Assembly (NCBI GenBank): GCA_020054175.1
Contig: JAGVLR010000124.1
Location: 1-5,843, forward strand
Length of the DNA: 5,843 nt
Origin: Candidatus Dadabacteria bacterium
GTDB lineage: Bacteria; Desulfobacterota_D; UBA1144; Nemesobacterales; UBA2774
Direction of reading: 5' to 3'
Numbering within the stretch: the first letter of the stretch is position 1; each line of letters starts with the position of its first letter. This document shows positions 1 to 5,499 of this stretch, in pieces. Below the pieces are notes generated by a model, which was given only the letters and a program-made list of their open reading frames with translations, was not told where the DNA came from and did no database searches. A program made the position numbers and the translations under genes.

Positions 1-4
1 AAAC

Positions 5-52
5 AGCCAGCTCATAATTAGATCGACGCTCACCGGTACTATGCGGCTGGCT
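5..52. repeat. Long-spaced inverted repeat (AGCCAGC / GCTGGCT)
   Basis: Seven perfectly complementary bases (5-11 and 46-52) flank a 34-base spacer. Read on the minus strand the second arm is followed by GTTT at the window edge, so it could be a loose terminator for the minus-strand reductase gene or part of a larger structure cut by the edge. A 7-base repeat at this spacing can arise by chance. Confidence 0.2.
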
Positions 53-85
53 CTACAATTTCGAGTTATGTCAATAGGCCACCAA

Positions 86-112
86 AATACTTAAAGTGAC
101 TAATAAAGTATT
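86..112. repeat. AT-rich inverted repeat
   Basis: AATACTT (86-92) and AAGTATT (106-112) are perfectly complementary around a 13-base spacer. On the minus strand the stem is followed by only two T bases before GG (TTGG), so this is at best a weak terminator for the reductase gene. The stem has a single G-C pair and would be unstable. It may equally be chance in AT-rich DNA. Confidence 0.2.
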
Positions 113-190
113 ATTAATCATATTATGTCAGTGGATTGCATTGCATATTTAAAGCAATTTACATCTTGAAGGCCTTCTGCTCCATACCAC

Positions 191-1579
191 TTAAGGCTGG
201 TTTTTCAGGGCTTCAAGTATTTCTTCAAGGCTCGTATATTTGAGTCTCGGCCTTCCTGCCGCCTTACCGCGCTCTATTTCGAGGACATCAAGCCTGAGCC
301 AGTCCTGATAAGTTACGTGATCGGGCTGACATTCCTTTATAAACGCTTCGAGGCTGCCCCTGTCAGGATTTTCTGGCTGAGGCAGCTTACCGGATTTTAT
401 GTCCTCGACGATGCATTGGACAGTCTCGCCCGAGTCCTGCTTGTTCGTCCCGATGACGCCCGAAGGCCCGCGCTTTATCCACCCCGTAGCGTAGAGTCCG
501 TCCAGGTGCTCGCCCGTTCCGGGGTCTGTCACGCGTCCCTTTTCGTTATGTATAACGCCCCACTTCTCGTGAAACGGCACCTCCGGAAGCGGCACGCCGT
601 GATAACCTATCGAGCGGAATACTATCCCGGCTTCGAGCTCCTCGTATTCTTCAGTCGCGCGGGAGCGTATCTCCCCCTTATCGTCCCTGTATAGCTCGTT
701 CTTAACCAGCTTCACACCCCTGACCCTGCCGTTCTCGTCGCCTAGTATCTCGACGGGCGAGACGAGGAACCTTATGTGAAGCTGCCTCTGCTTCACGTGT
801 CCCGCCGGATCGCAGAACGATTTCAGTATTTCAATTTTGTTTATGGTGGACTGATCCTTCGACGTTTCAAGCTCCGCGCGCGTATCATCGTCGAGCTCGA
901 CCTCGTGCGGAAGCGTCACGGCATGCGCGTCCATCATCTTCCCGAGCTCTCTCACCTCGGGGTTCGTAAATGCGGCCTGCATCGGGCCTCGCCTTCCCAG
1001 GAGATAAACTTCCCTGATTTCGCTTTCGTTAAGAGCGGAGAGGGCATAGTCGGCGATATCCGTCTCTTTCAGCTCTTCTTCCGTCCGGCACAGTATGCGG
1101 GCGACGTCTATGGCCACGTTCCCAACGCCTATTACGACGGCCCTTTTAACGGAAAGGTCGAAATCGAGGTTCCTGTAATCGAGGTGGCCGTTATACCAGG
1201 CGACGAACTCGGTCGCCGTGTGGCTCCCCTTCAAATCCTCGCCGGGGATACCGAGCTTTCTATCGGTCTGCGCACCCGTGGCGAATATTACAATGTGGTA
1301 AAAGCGTTTCAAATCCGGAAGCCCAAGGTGTTTACCGAACTCGACGTTCCCGTAGAACCTCACCTTCGGATTAGTGGCTATCTTATCGTAGACCTTCGTC
1401 ACCGATTTTATTTTCTGATGGTCGGGCGCAACTCCCGATCTTACCAATCCGTGCGGCGTAGGCAGCCTGTCGAATATGTCTATCTCGAAGTCGTGCTCCG
1501 TTCGTTTAAGCAAATGCTCGGCCGCGTAGAAACCCGCCGGTCCTGAGCCGATTATTGCGACCCTTATCGTATCGTTCAT
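191..1579 (-). CDS. fprA: Ferredoxin/flavodoxin-NADP+ reductase, adrenodoxin-reductase type
   Basis: A 462-residue flavoprotein of the FprA/adrenodoxin reductase family, which passes electrons between NADPH and a ferredoxin or flavodoxin via FAD in the cytoplasm. Visible motifs: an N-terminal FAD-binding GSGPAG (residues 11-16), the family segment LVRSGVAPDHQKIK (45-58), an NADP-binding GVGNVA (151-156) followed by LGRRGPMQAAF (195-205) whose paired arginines fit the NADP 2'-phosphate, and the C-terminal FAD signature GWIKRGPSGVIGTNK (366-380). Length is normal for the family and no key residue is missing. Start choice: a GTG two codons upstream (1585) keeps the frame open, but GGAG lies only 2 bases before it, whereas it lies 8 bases before the ATG at 1579, so I prefer the ATG. 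The gene stands alone and is transcribed away from ptsP. The electron-transfer partner is not in the window. The family assignment is firm; the direction of physiological electron flow is unknown. Confidence 0.93.
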   Translation of the reverse strand: MNDTIRVAIIGSGPAGFYAAEHLLKRTEHDFEIDIFDRLPTPHGLVRSGVAPDHQKIKSVTKVYDKIATNPKVRFYGNVEFGKHLGLPDLKRFYHIVIFATGAQTDRKLGIPGEDLKGSHTATEFVAWYNGHLDYRNLDFDLSVKRAVVIGVGNVAIDVARILCRTEEELKETDIADYALSALNESEIREVYLLGRRGPMQAAFTNPEVRELGKMMDAHAVTLPHEVELDDDTRAELETSKDQSTINKIEILKSFCDPAGHVKQRQLHIRFLVSPVEILGDENGRVRGVKLVKNELYRDDKGEIRSRATEEYEELEAGIVFRSIGYHGVPLPEVPFHEKWGVIHNEKGRVTDPGTGEHLDGLYATGWIKRGPSGVIGTNKQDSGETVQCIVEDIKSGKLPQPENPDRGSLEAFIKECQPDHVTYQDWLRLDVLEIERGKAAGRPRLKYTSLEEILEALKNQP

Positions 1580-1585
1580 CTTCAC

Positions 1586-1594
1586 TGCTCCGTT
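1586..1594 (-). promoter_or_regulatory. Ribosome binding site that decides the reductase start
   Basis: On the minus strand the sequence reads ACGGAGCAGTGAAGATG. The GGAG core sits 8 bases before the ATG at 1579 but only 2 bases before the in-frame GTG at 1585. The first spacing is normal for ribosome binding and the second is too short, which supports the 462-residue product over the 464-residue one. Confidence 0.6.
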
Positions 1595-1721
1595 AGATTA
1601 TGTAGTTTTCTTCCTTCCGGTCCTCATAAAAAGAGCTTCAGCCTGGAAACGGAAATACCCGCGGGGCCACGGGATTCTGAAAATTTCGTTGACTAGTTGT
1701 GCATAGTTCTTTTTACTGAGT

Positions 1722-1751
1722 ATTATAATTTAGATGAAATAAATATACCAA
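1722..1751 (-). promoter_or_regulatory. Candidate sigma-70-type promoter for the reductase gene
   Basis: On the minus strand TTGGTA (1751-1746) is followed after 18 bases by a consensus TATAAT (1727-1722). The -35 box matches TTGACA at four of six positions. Transcription would begin near 1715, giving a leader of about 135 bases. The -10 box is part of the 8-base palindrome ATTATAAT (1722-1729), so a TATAAT also exists on the plus strand (1724-1729), but no good plus-strand -35 sits at the right distance. The call rests on motif matching only. Confidence 0.35.
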
Positions 1752-1783
1752 AAATTCCAGGCAGGCGGGTGTACGTCGGCCAT

Positions 1784-1800
1784 GCCGCATCCTCTGCGGC
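1784..1800 (+). other. Perfect hairpin 1 in the ptsP leader
   Basis: GCCGCA (1784-1789) and TGCGGC (1795-1800) form a perfect 6-base stem with the 5-base loop TCCTC. It is followed by TGTTTATA, which is only a poor T-tract, so a terminator role is doubtful. It has the same geometry (6-base stem, 5-base loop) as the next hairpin 16 bases downstream. If transcription of ptsP starts upstream of it, it would be part of the 5' leader. Confidence 0.5.
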
Positions 1801-1816
1801 TGTTTATACCATATAA

Positions 1817-1833
1817 GCCCGGTTTTTCCGGGC
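1817..1833 (+). other. Perfect hairpin 2 in the ptsP leader, TTTTT loop
   Basis: GCCCGG (1817-1822) and CCGGGC (1828-1833) form a perfect all-GC 6-base stem closed by a TTTTT loop. The T run is in the loop rather than after the stem, so this is not a standard intrinsic terminator on either strand. GGGC at 1830-1833 can also pair with GCCC at 1842-1845, giving a possible alternative fold. The role is unknown. Confidence 0.5.
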
Positions 1834-1911
1834 ATAATGCGCGCCCGAAGGCAGCCCCTGGTGGCCCTCTCCTGAGGCGGCGCGTTCGTAGACAAAAGGC
1901 AAAGAGAAGTA

Positions 1912-1949
1912 CCGGGAATCCCGGAATGTAGCGCTACGAAATACCGGTA
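1912..1949 (+). promoter_or_regulatory. Three consecutive palindromes just before the ptsP start
   Basis: Three perfect symmetric elements follow one another: CCGGGA-A-TCCCGG (1912-1924), GTAGCGCTAC (1928-1937) and TACCGGTA (1942-1949). The last ends 8 bases before the ptsP ATG. In addition TACCGG at 1910-1915 can pair with CCGGTA at 1944-1949, enclosing the other two in one larger structure. They overlap the area where a ribosome would bind. They could be operator half-sites for a dimeric regulator or an RNA fold controlling translation. The symmetry is directly visible; the function is inference. Confidence 0.4.
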
Positions 1950-1957
1950 AAGAAAGT

Positions 1958-4285
1958 ATGCACGCCAAAACCCGGCCAGGCACATCCGCTAAAAAGACTA
2001 TAGACAGGGCGGATTTCCATCTTAAAATCGTTCAGGAAATAAGCGACCTCGTAAACACCTCTACGGGGCTCAATATCATCCTTAAAAAAGTCGTCAACAA
2101 GATAGCCGTCTCGCTCCGGCTCGACGTCGTCTCCGTTTATCTATGGGACCCTGAAAGAAAGGTGCTCACATTAAGATCGACGAAGGGGCTCAACGTCGAC
2201 CCGCTCCGTCATCCGATAACCCTGAGCCCGGAAGAAGGTCTGACGGGCCTCGTCTTCGAGACCTCGCGTCCGATAACCGTCATGCCCGCCTCCGAGCACC
2301 CGCGCTACAGGTACTTCCCCGAGATAGGTGAGGAAGAGTACGAAAGCTATATCGGCGTCCCGATACTCCTTCAGAACCGCTGCATCGGCGTTCTCGTCGG
2401 CCAGACGAAAGAAAAGCGCCTGATTAATCCGGCTGAGGAGACACTCTTCCAGATAATCGCGTCTAGGCTCGCGGGGCTGCTCGAAGTCGCCGACAGGCTG
2501 GAACGGCTAAAGACACCTTCGATCATAAAGCATGAGACGAGAACATATCAGGGTAAGGGTGTTTCGAACGGCGTCGCCATAGGCAACGTCTTCATATTCC
2601 ATGGTCTCTTCCAGCAGGTGAATACCGAGAAGCTCACCACCTCTACGCCCGCCGTCGAGCGAAAGAGGCTCGAGCATGCGTTTCAGGAAGTCGAGCTCGA
2701 CCTCAAAAGCCTCATAGAAACTCTCGACTCTAAGTCCGTTCTCTCGCCCGAGGAGATAGACATATTCCGCGCGCACTTCCTCATACTTCGCGGCTCGACT
2801 CTGAGAAAAGCCGTCATGGGCAAGCTCGATAGCGGCAACATGGCGGCAGAGCTCGCAGTCATCGAAGGCATAGAGGCTATAGCCCAGCAGTTCGAGGCAA
2901 TGAGCGATAAGTATCTTCGAGAGAAGGCACAAGACTTCCGCGATATCGGCGAGCGTCTCCTGCACGAGCTCATAAACCACAACACCGGCGCTAAAGCAGC
3001 GGCAGAGCCGAAAGACGGCTCCATACTCGTCGCCTACGAGATCGGCCCTTCATTTATATCCATGCTGCTGAAGAACAAAGTATCCGCCGTCGTCATAGAA
3101 AAGGGCGGCGAGACGTCTCACGCGATAATAATTGCGAAGTCTCTCGGTATCCCCGCCGTGGTCGGAATAGACAACATAAGCAGGCTTCTCCGCCCCGGAG
3201 AAAAGGCGATCGTGGACGGCAAAACGGGCTTCATATTCTCGAACCCCGACGAAAGCCTCATCGCCGAATATCAGAACACATACTCCCGCCTCGTGAAGGT
3301 GAAAGAGGAAATCGAGCAGGCCGCCATGGACGCCTCCAGGGACCCGGGCCTCGGTATAAAGATCTCGGTCAACATCGGCTTCCCGATAGACGTTCAGCTC
3401 GCAAAGCAGTACGGCATAAAGGACGTCGGCCTCTTCAGGACGGAATTCGCCTTCAGCCAGTATGCCAAGTGGCCGGGCGTCCGTCAGCAGGCGCGCATAT
3501 ACAAGGACATAGCCGACTCCTTCGAGGGCTACGTCACAATCAGAACCCTCGACATCGGGGCCGACAAGCTCCTTCCATATTTCGAATTCCCGAGGGAGGA
3601 CAACCCGCTCCTCGGCCTCCGGGCGATAAGGTTCTCGATGGAATATCTCGAGCTCTTCAAGGATCAGCTCAGGGCCATTCTCCTCGCCGCGAAAAAGGGC
3701 TCGAGGTTCAGGATACTCCTCCCCATGATAACGAACCTCTGGGAGGTCGAAACGGCGAGAGACATAATAGACGACCTCGTAAACGAGACAGGCGTTCAGA
3801 CGTCCGACATTCCGCCGCTCGGGATAATGCTGGAGGTCCCGGCGATACTCTACCAGCTCGACGATTACAAGAGCATGATAGATTTCGTCTCCGTCGGCAC
3901 GAACGACCTCATACAATATATATTGGCAGTCGACAGGAACTCGAACGTCGTCGGACACCTCTACTCCGGGTTTCATCCTGCAGTGCTGAGGGTCCTCGAC
4001 GACATATACTATAAAACGCGGAACTCCGGCATGGACGTTTCCGTCTGCGGCGAGCTGGCGGGCACACCGTCCGGAGCGCTGGGCCTCATAGCGCTCGGCT
4101 TCAAGCAGCTCAGCGTTTCGCCCTCGAACCTCCCCTATGTAAGGTTCCTCTGCAGCAAGGTGGACAAGTACATGCTGAGCACCGTAAGAAGAGACATACT
4201 CAATCTCAAGAAGAACAGCGAAATCGAGCGTTACCTTATCGAAGCGCTCGAATCCATACACCCAGCCCTGATAGAAATCGAATAG
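1958..4285 (+). CDS. ptsP: PtsP: GAF-domain phosphoenolpyruvate-protein phosphotransferase (enzyme I-Ntr)
   Basis: A 775-residue cytoplasmic enzyme that takes phosphate from phosphoenolpyruvate onto its own histidine and passes it to an HPr/NPr-type carrier, the first step of the nitrogen-type phosphotransferase relay. Domains: N-terminal GAF sensor (about 20-180), HPr-binding helical domain (about 197-345), phosphohistidine swivel domain with GGETSHA (His388), and the PEP-binding barrel (about 450-745). Catalytic motifs are intact: RTEF (494-497), RTLDIGADK (529-537), Glu626 in MLEVPA, SVGTNDL (645-651), LAVDR (656-660) and Cys697 in VCGELAG. Length fits GAF-containing EI and is longer than sugar-type EI (about 575). 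The GAF domain argues for PtsP rather than PtsI. The ATG at 1958 is the first start after an in-frame stop at 1889-1891; the upstream AG-rich stretch is a weak ribosome site. Ala535 replaces the usual glycine of LDIGGDK, a mild change. No HPr or EIIA gene is adjacent. Confidence 0.95.
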   Translation: MHAKTRPGTSAKKTIDRADFHLKIVQEISDLVNTSTGLNIILKKVVNKIAVSLRLDVVSVYLWDPERKVLTLRSTKGLNVDPLRHPITLSPEEGLTGLVFETSRPITVMPASEHPRYRYFPEIGEEEYESYIGVPILLQNRCIGVLVGQTKEKRLINPAEETLFQIIASRLAGLLEVADRLERLKTPSIIKHETRTYQGKGVSNGVAIGNVFIFHGLFQQVNTEKLTTSTPAVERKRLEHAFQEVELDLKSLIETLDSKSVLSPEEIDIFRAHFLILRGSTLRKAVMGKLDSGNMAAELAVIEGIEAIAQQFEAMSDKYLREKAQDFRDIGERLLHELINHNTGAKAAAEPKDGSILVAYEIGPSFISMLLKNKVSAVVIEKGGETSHAIIIAKSLGIPAVVGIDNISRLLRPGEKAIVDGKTGFIFSNPDESLIAEYQNTYSRLVKVKEEIEQAAMDASRDPGLGIKISVNIGFPIDVQLAKQYGIKDVGLFRTEFAFSQYAKWPGVRQQARIYKDIADSFEGYVTIRTLDIGADKLLPYFEFPREDNPLLGLRAIRFSMEYLELFKDQLRAILLAAKKGSRFRILLPMITNLWEVETARDIIDDLVNETGVQTSDIPPLGIMLEVPAILYQLDDYKSMIDFVSVGTNDLIQYILAVDRNSNVVGHLYSGFHPAVLRVLDDIYYKTRNSGMDVSVCGELAGTPSGALGLIALGFKQLSVSPSNLPYVRFLCSKVDKYMLSTVRRDILNLKKNSEIERYLIEALESIHPALIEIE

Positions 4286-4292
4286 CCCTTAC

Positions 4293-4319
4293 GCGCCGCC
4301 GCTTTTAATTTCACGGCGC
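4293..4319 (+). other. Hairpin between ptsP and the protease gene
   Basis: GCGCCG (4293-4298) and CGGCGC (4314-4319) form a 6-base GC stem with a 15-base loop, starting 7 bases after the ptsP stop codon. It is followed by TAGTGTAACTTTTAC, which lacks a continuous T-tract, so termination would be weak or partial. It may serve as an mRNA-stabilising end or allow read-through into the protease gene. Confidence 0.3.
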
Positions 4320-4343
4320 TAGTGTAACTTTTACTCCCTGTCC

Positions 4344-5252
4344 ATGAGACCCAGGAAAATACATGTAATTCTCTTTTTGTTGACGGTCCTGACGACGTTC
4401 CTGACCGGGCTCGCCATGTGGGGGAGCTATCTCAATGCCGCCCTGTTTTCGGGAGCGCTTCTCTTCATACTTGGCTCCCACGAAATGGGTCACTACTTTT
4501 ACGGAAGGAAATACGGCATAGACATCACGCCGCCTTATTTCATCCCGGCCCCGCCCATCATCTCTCCCATAGGCACATTCGGCGCTTTTATAAAGATAAA
4601 ATCACCAATATATTCCAAGAAGGCGCTCTTCGACATAGGCATCGCCGGCCCTCTCGCGGGGATTATCGCTACGATACCCATAATGATTGTGGGCATAGCT
4701 CTCTCGACTTTCGTCAACCCGGAGAGTTTCAACGGGAACGGCGGTTATATGCTCGGCATCCCGCTGATATTCGGATTCGTAGCCGAAACCATTCTCGGCC
4801 CCGTGCCCGAAGGTCAGAACATATTCCTTCATCCGCTGGCCTTCGCCGGATGGGTAGGGCTCTTCGTAACCGCGCTCAACCTGATCCCAAGCGGGCAGCT
4901 CGACGGCGGTCACATCATATACGCCCTCTTTTCCAGGGGTTTTCACAAGGTAATCTCGGTGCTCATGATAGCCGTCCTGTTCGTGTTCGGCGTGGGGACG
5001 GCCCCGCTCCTGGCTCTCGCCGAGAAATACGGAGGCGCAGCGGCCGCGCCGTACCTCGCCCATGTGCCCGTCTTCGGAGGCTGGCCGGGGTGGGTTCTCT
5101 GGGCGGCGCTGCTCACGCTCATGGGCACGCGTCACCCGCCGACGTACTACGAAGACGGCGGCCTCGGAGCGGGCAGGATGGCGCTCGGGCTCCTGTCGCT
5201 TCTAATATTCGTCGGGTGCATATCGCCCGTGCCTATTTCGCTGGCGTATTGA
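4344..5252 (+). CDS. Site-2 protease family zinc metalloprotease (M50), multi-pass membrane protein
   Basis: A 302-residue polytopic membrane protein. The zinc motif HEMGH (His46, Glu47, His50) lies at the end of a hydrophobic helix, and the third ligand motif is visible as LIPSGQLDGGH (180-190, Asp187). Both are hallmarks of M50 site-2 proteases, which cut transmembrane segments of substrates inside the bilayer. Hydrophobic stretches sit at about 6-24, 28-48, 97-123, 138-152, 165-183, 202-224, 248-262 and 278-298. There is no PDZ domain, unlike RseP. The PPYFIPAP segment after HExxH and the overall form recall the cyanobacterial/plant EGY-like branch. The ATG at 4344 is the only standard start after an in-frame TAG at 4320-4322. 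No Shine-Dalgarno is visible in the pyrimidine-rich 20 bases before it. It lies 58 bases after ptsP on the same strand and is probably co-transcribed. The substrate is unknown. Confidence 0.9.
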   Translation: MRPRKIHVILFLLTVLTTFLTGLAMWGSYLNAALFSGALLFILGSHEMGHYFYGRKYGIDITPPYFIPAPPIISPIGTFGAFIKIKSPIYSKKALFDIGIAGPLAGIIATIPIMIVGIALSTFVNPESFNGNGGYMLGIPLIFGFVAETILGPVPEGQNIFLHPLAFAGWVGLFVTALNLIPSGQLDGGHIIYALFSRGFHKVISVLMIAVLFVFGVGTAPLLALAEKYGGAAAAPYLAHVPVFGGWPGWVLWAALLTLMGTRHPPTYYEDGGLGAGRMALGLLSLLIFVGCISPVPISLAY

Positions 5253-5263
5253 TCAGGGTAAGG

Positions 5264-5290
5264 CAGGGCGGGAAAGCAGCTCCCGGCCTG
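5264..5290 (+). terminator. Strong hairpin after the protease gene, terminator-like
   Basis: The arms CAGGGCGGGA (5264-5273) and TCCCGGCCTG (5281-5290) pair at nine of ten positions with one G-G mismatch around a 7-base loop. The stem begins 11 bases after the stop codon at 5250-5252. The following bases are TCACTGG, not a T-tract, so it is not a textbook intrinsic terminator. It may mark the transcript end with Rho or by RNA protection. Confidence 0.45.
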
Positions 5291-5300
5291 TCACTGGAAA

Positions 5301-5314
5301 CCGTTCGGTAACGG
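5301..5314 (+). other. Short tetraloop hairpin
   Basis: CCGTT (5301-5305) and AACGG (5310-5314) form a perfect 5-base stem with a CGGT tetraloop, 10 bases after the larger hairpin. The downstream sequence is CATTTAACC, with no real T-tract. It may act with the preceding hairpin at the end of the ptsP-protease transcript. Confidence 0.3.
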
Positions 5315-5424
5315 CATTTAACCGGCGCACAGGACTGTTTATATAGCCCCTTGTCTAAATTTCGGGGAATATTGAAAATCTCGGGAGTTAAGGTAAGTTT
5401 ACTTGTCCGAACCGCCGTCCGTTC

Positions 5425-5444
5425 CGGATTGTACTCCGTTTTTT
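5425..5444 (+). terminator. Possible attenuator-like short stem followed by six T
   Basis: CGGA (5425-5428) pairs with TCCG (5435-5438) around a 6-base loop, and the stem is directly followed by TTTTTT (5439-5444). The order stem then T-run is that of an intrinsic terminator, but a 4-base stem is weak. It lies inside the presumed citrate synthase leader, 55 bases before the start codon, so if real it would be an attenuator. It may also be chance. Confidence 0.2.
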
Positions 5445-5486
5445 AGCTTTAAAACAACTTGAATAACAAAAAGGAAAACAGCTAAC

Positions 5487-5492
5487 AGGAGG
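5487..5492 (+). promoter_or_regulatory. Consensus Shine-Dalgarno for citrate synthase
   Basis: AGGAGG at 5487-5492 sits 7 bases before the GTG at 5500. Core and spacing are both ideal, which fixes a non-ATG start that would otherwise be easy to overlook, and suggests high translation. Confidence 0.85.
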
Positions 5493-5499
5493 ATTTACA

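Larger units (their letters stand above)
1..190. other. Intergenic region downstream of the reductase gene
   Basis: No convincing coding sequence or RNA gene is visible. Positions 61-165 are clearly AT-richer than the flanking genes. Three weak symmetric elements can be seen: a 7-base inverted repeat AGCCAGC (5-11) / GCTGGCT (46-52) with a long 34-base spacer, an AT-only-stem type repeat AATACTT (86-92) / AAGTATT (106-112), and a perfect 10-base palindrome GAAGGCCTTC (168-177) just past the reductase stop codon. None is followed by a clear T-tract on the minus strand, so I cannot name a terminator for the reductase gene. The window edge at position 1 hides whatever lies to the left. Confidence 0.6.
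1580..1957. promoter_or_regulatory. Divergent intergenic region between reductase and ptsP
   Basis: These 378 bases separate two genes transcribed away from each other, so both promoters should lie here. The region has three parts. Positions 1580-1680 form the reductase leader. Positions 1681-1760 are AT-rich and contain a symmetric ATTATAAT element suited to promoter function. Positions 1761-1957 are GC-rich and dense in short perfect palindromes ending just before the ptsP start. A 90-codon open frame on the minus strand (1713-1985) overlaps the ptsP start. It has low-complexity, non-protein-like composition, and I do not regard it as a gene. Confidence 0.6.
5253..5499 (+). promoter_or_regulatory. 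Intergenic region and leader upstream of citrate synthase
   Basis: These 247 bases hold two hairpins near the protease stop, then an AT-richer stretch, then a T-run and the citrate synthase ribosome site. A weak promoter candidate is TTGTCT (5351-5356), 17 bases, GAAAAT (5374-5379), with four of six matches in each box. It would give a leader of about 114 bases. I see no coding sequence on either strand. The 76-codon open frame on the minus strand (5388-5618) overlaps the well-supported citrate synthase start and looks spurious. Confidence 0.45.

Noticed and set aside
46..71. TTCGAGT (60-66) resembling a tRNA T-loop
   Set aside because: The flanking 5-base arms do not pair fully and no acceptor, anticodon or D arm can be built around it.
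168..177. GAAGGCCTTC as the reductase terminator hairpin
   Set aside because: A perfect palindrome with no loop cannot form a stable hairpin of full length, and no T-tract follows on the minus strand.
776..1546. 256-codon open frame on the plus strand inside the reductase gene
   Set aside because: It is antisense to a well-conserved flavoprotein and shows no family motifs.
1689..1729. TTGACT and TATAAT on the plus strand as a ptsP promoter
   Set aside because: The spacer is 29 bases, far outside the 16-18 usual for sigma-70-type promoters, so the two boxes cannot form one promoter.
1713..1985. 90-codon open frame on the minus strand in the divergent region
   Set aside because: It spans the palindromic leader and the ptsP start, has no recognisable motif, and its upstream sequence lies within ptsP with no evident ribosome site.
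3050..4261. 403-codon open frame on the minus strand inside ptsP
   Set aside because: It is fully antisense to the PEP-binding half of PtsP, whose motifs are intact. Its translation is rich in Arg, Glu, Val and Tyr with no recognisable domain, as expected from the mirror of biased codons.
4418..5311. 297-codon open frame on the plus strand overlapping the protease gene
   Set aside because: The translation is dominated by Arg, His, Ala and Pro, typical of an out-of-frame read of GC-rich DNA, while the other frame has clear M50 motifs and membrane helices.
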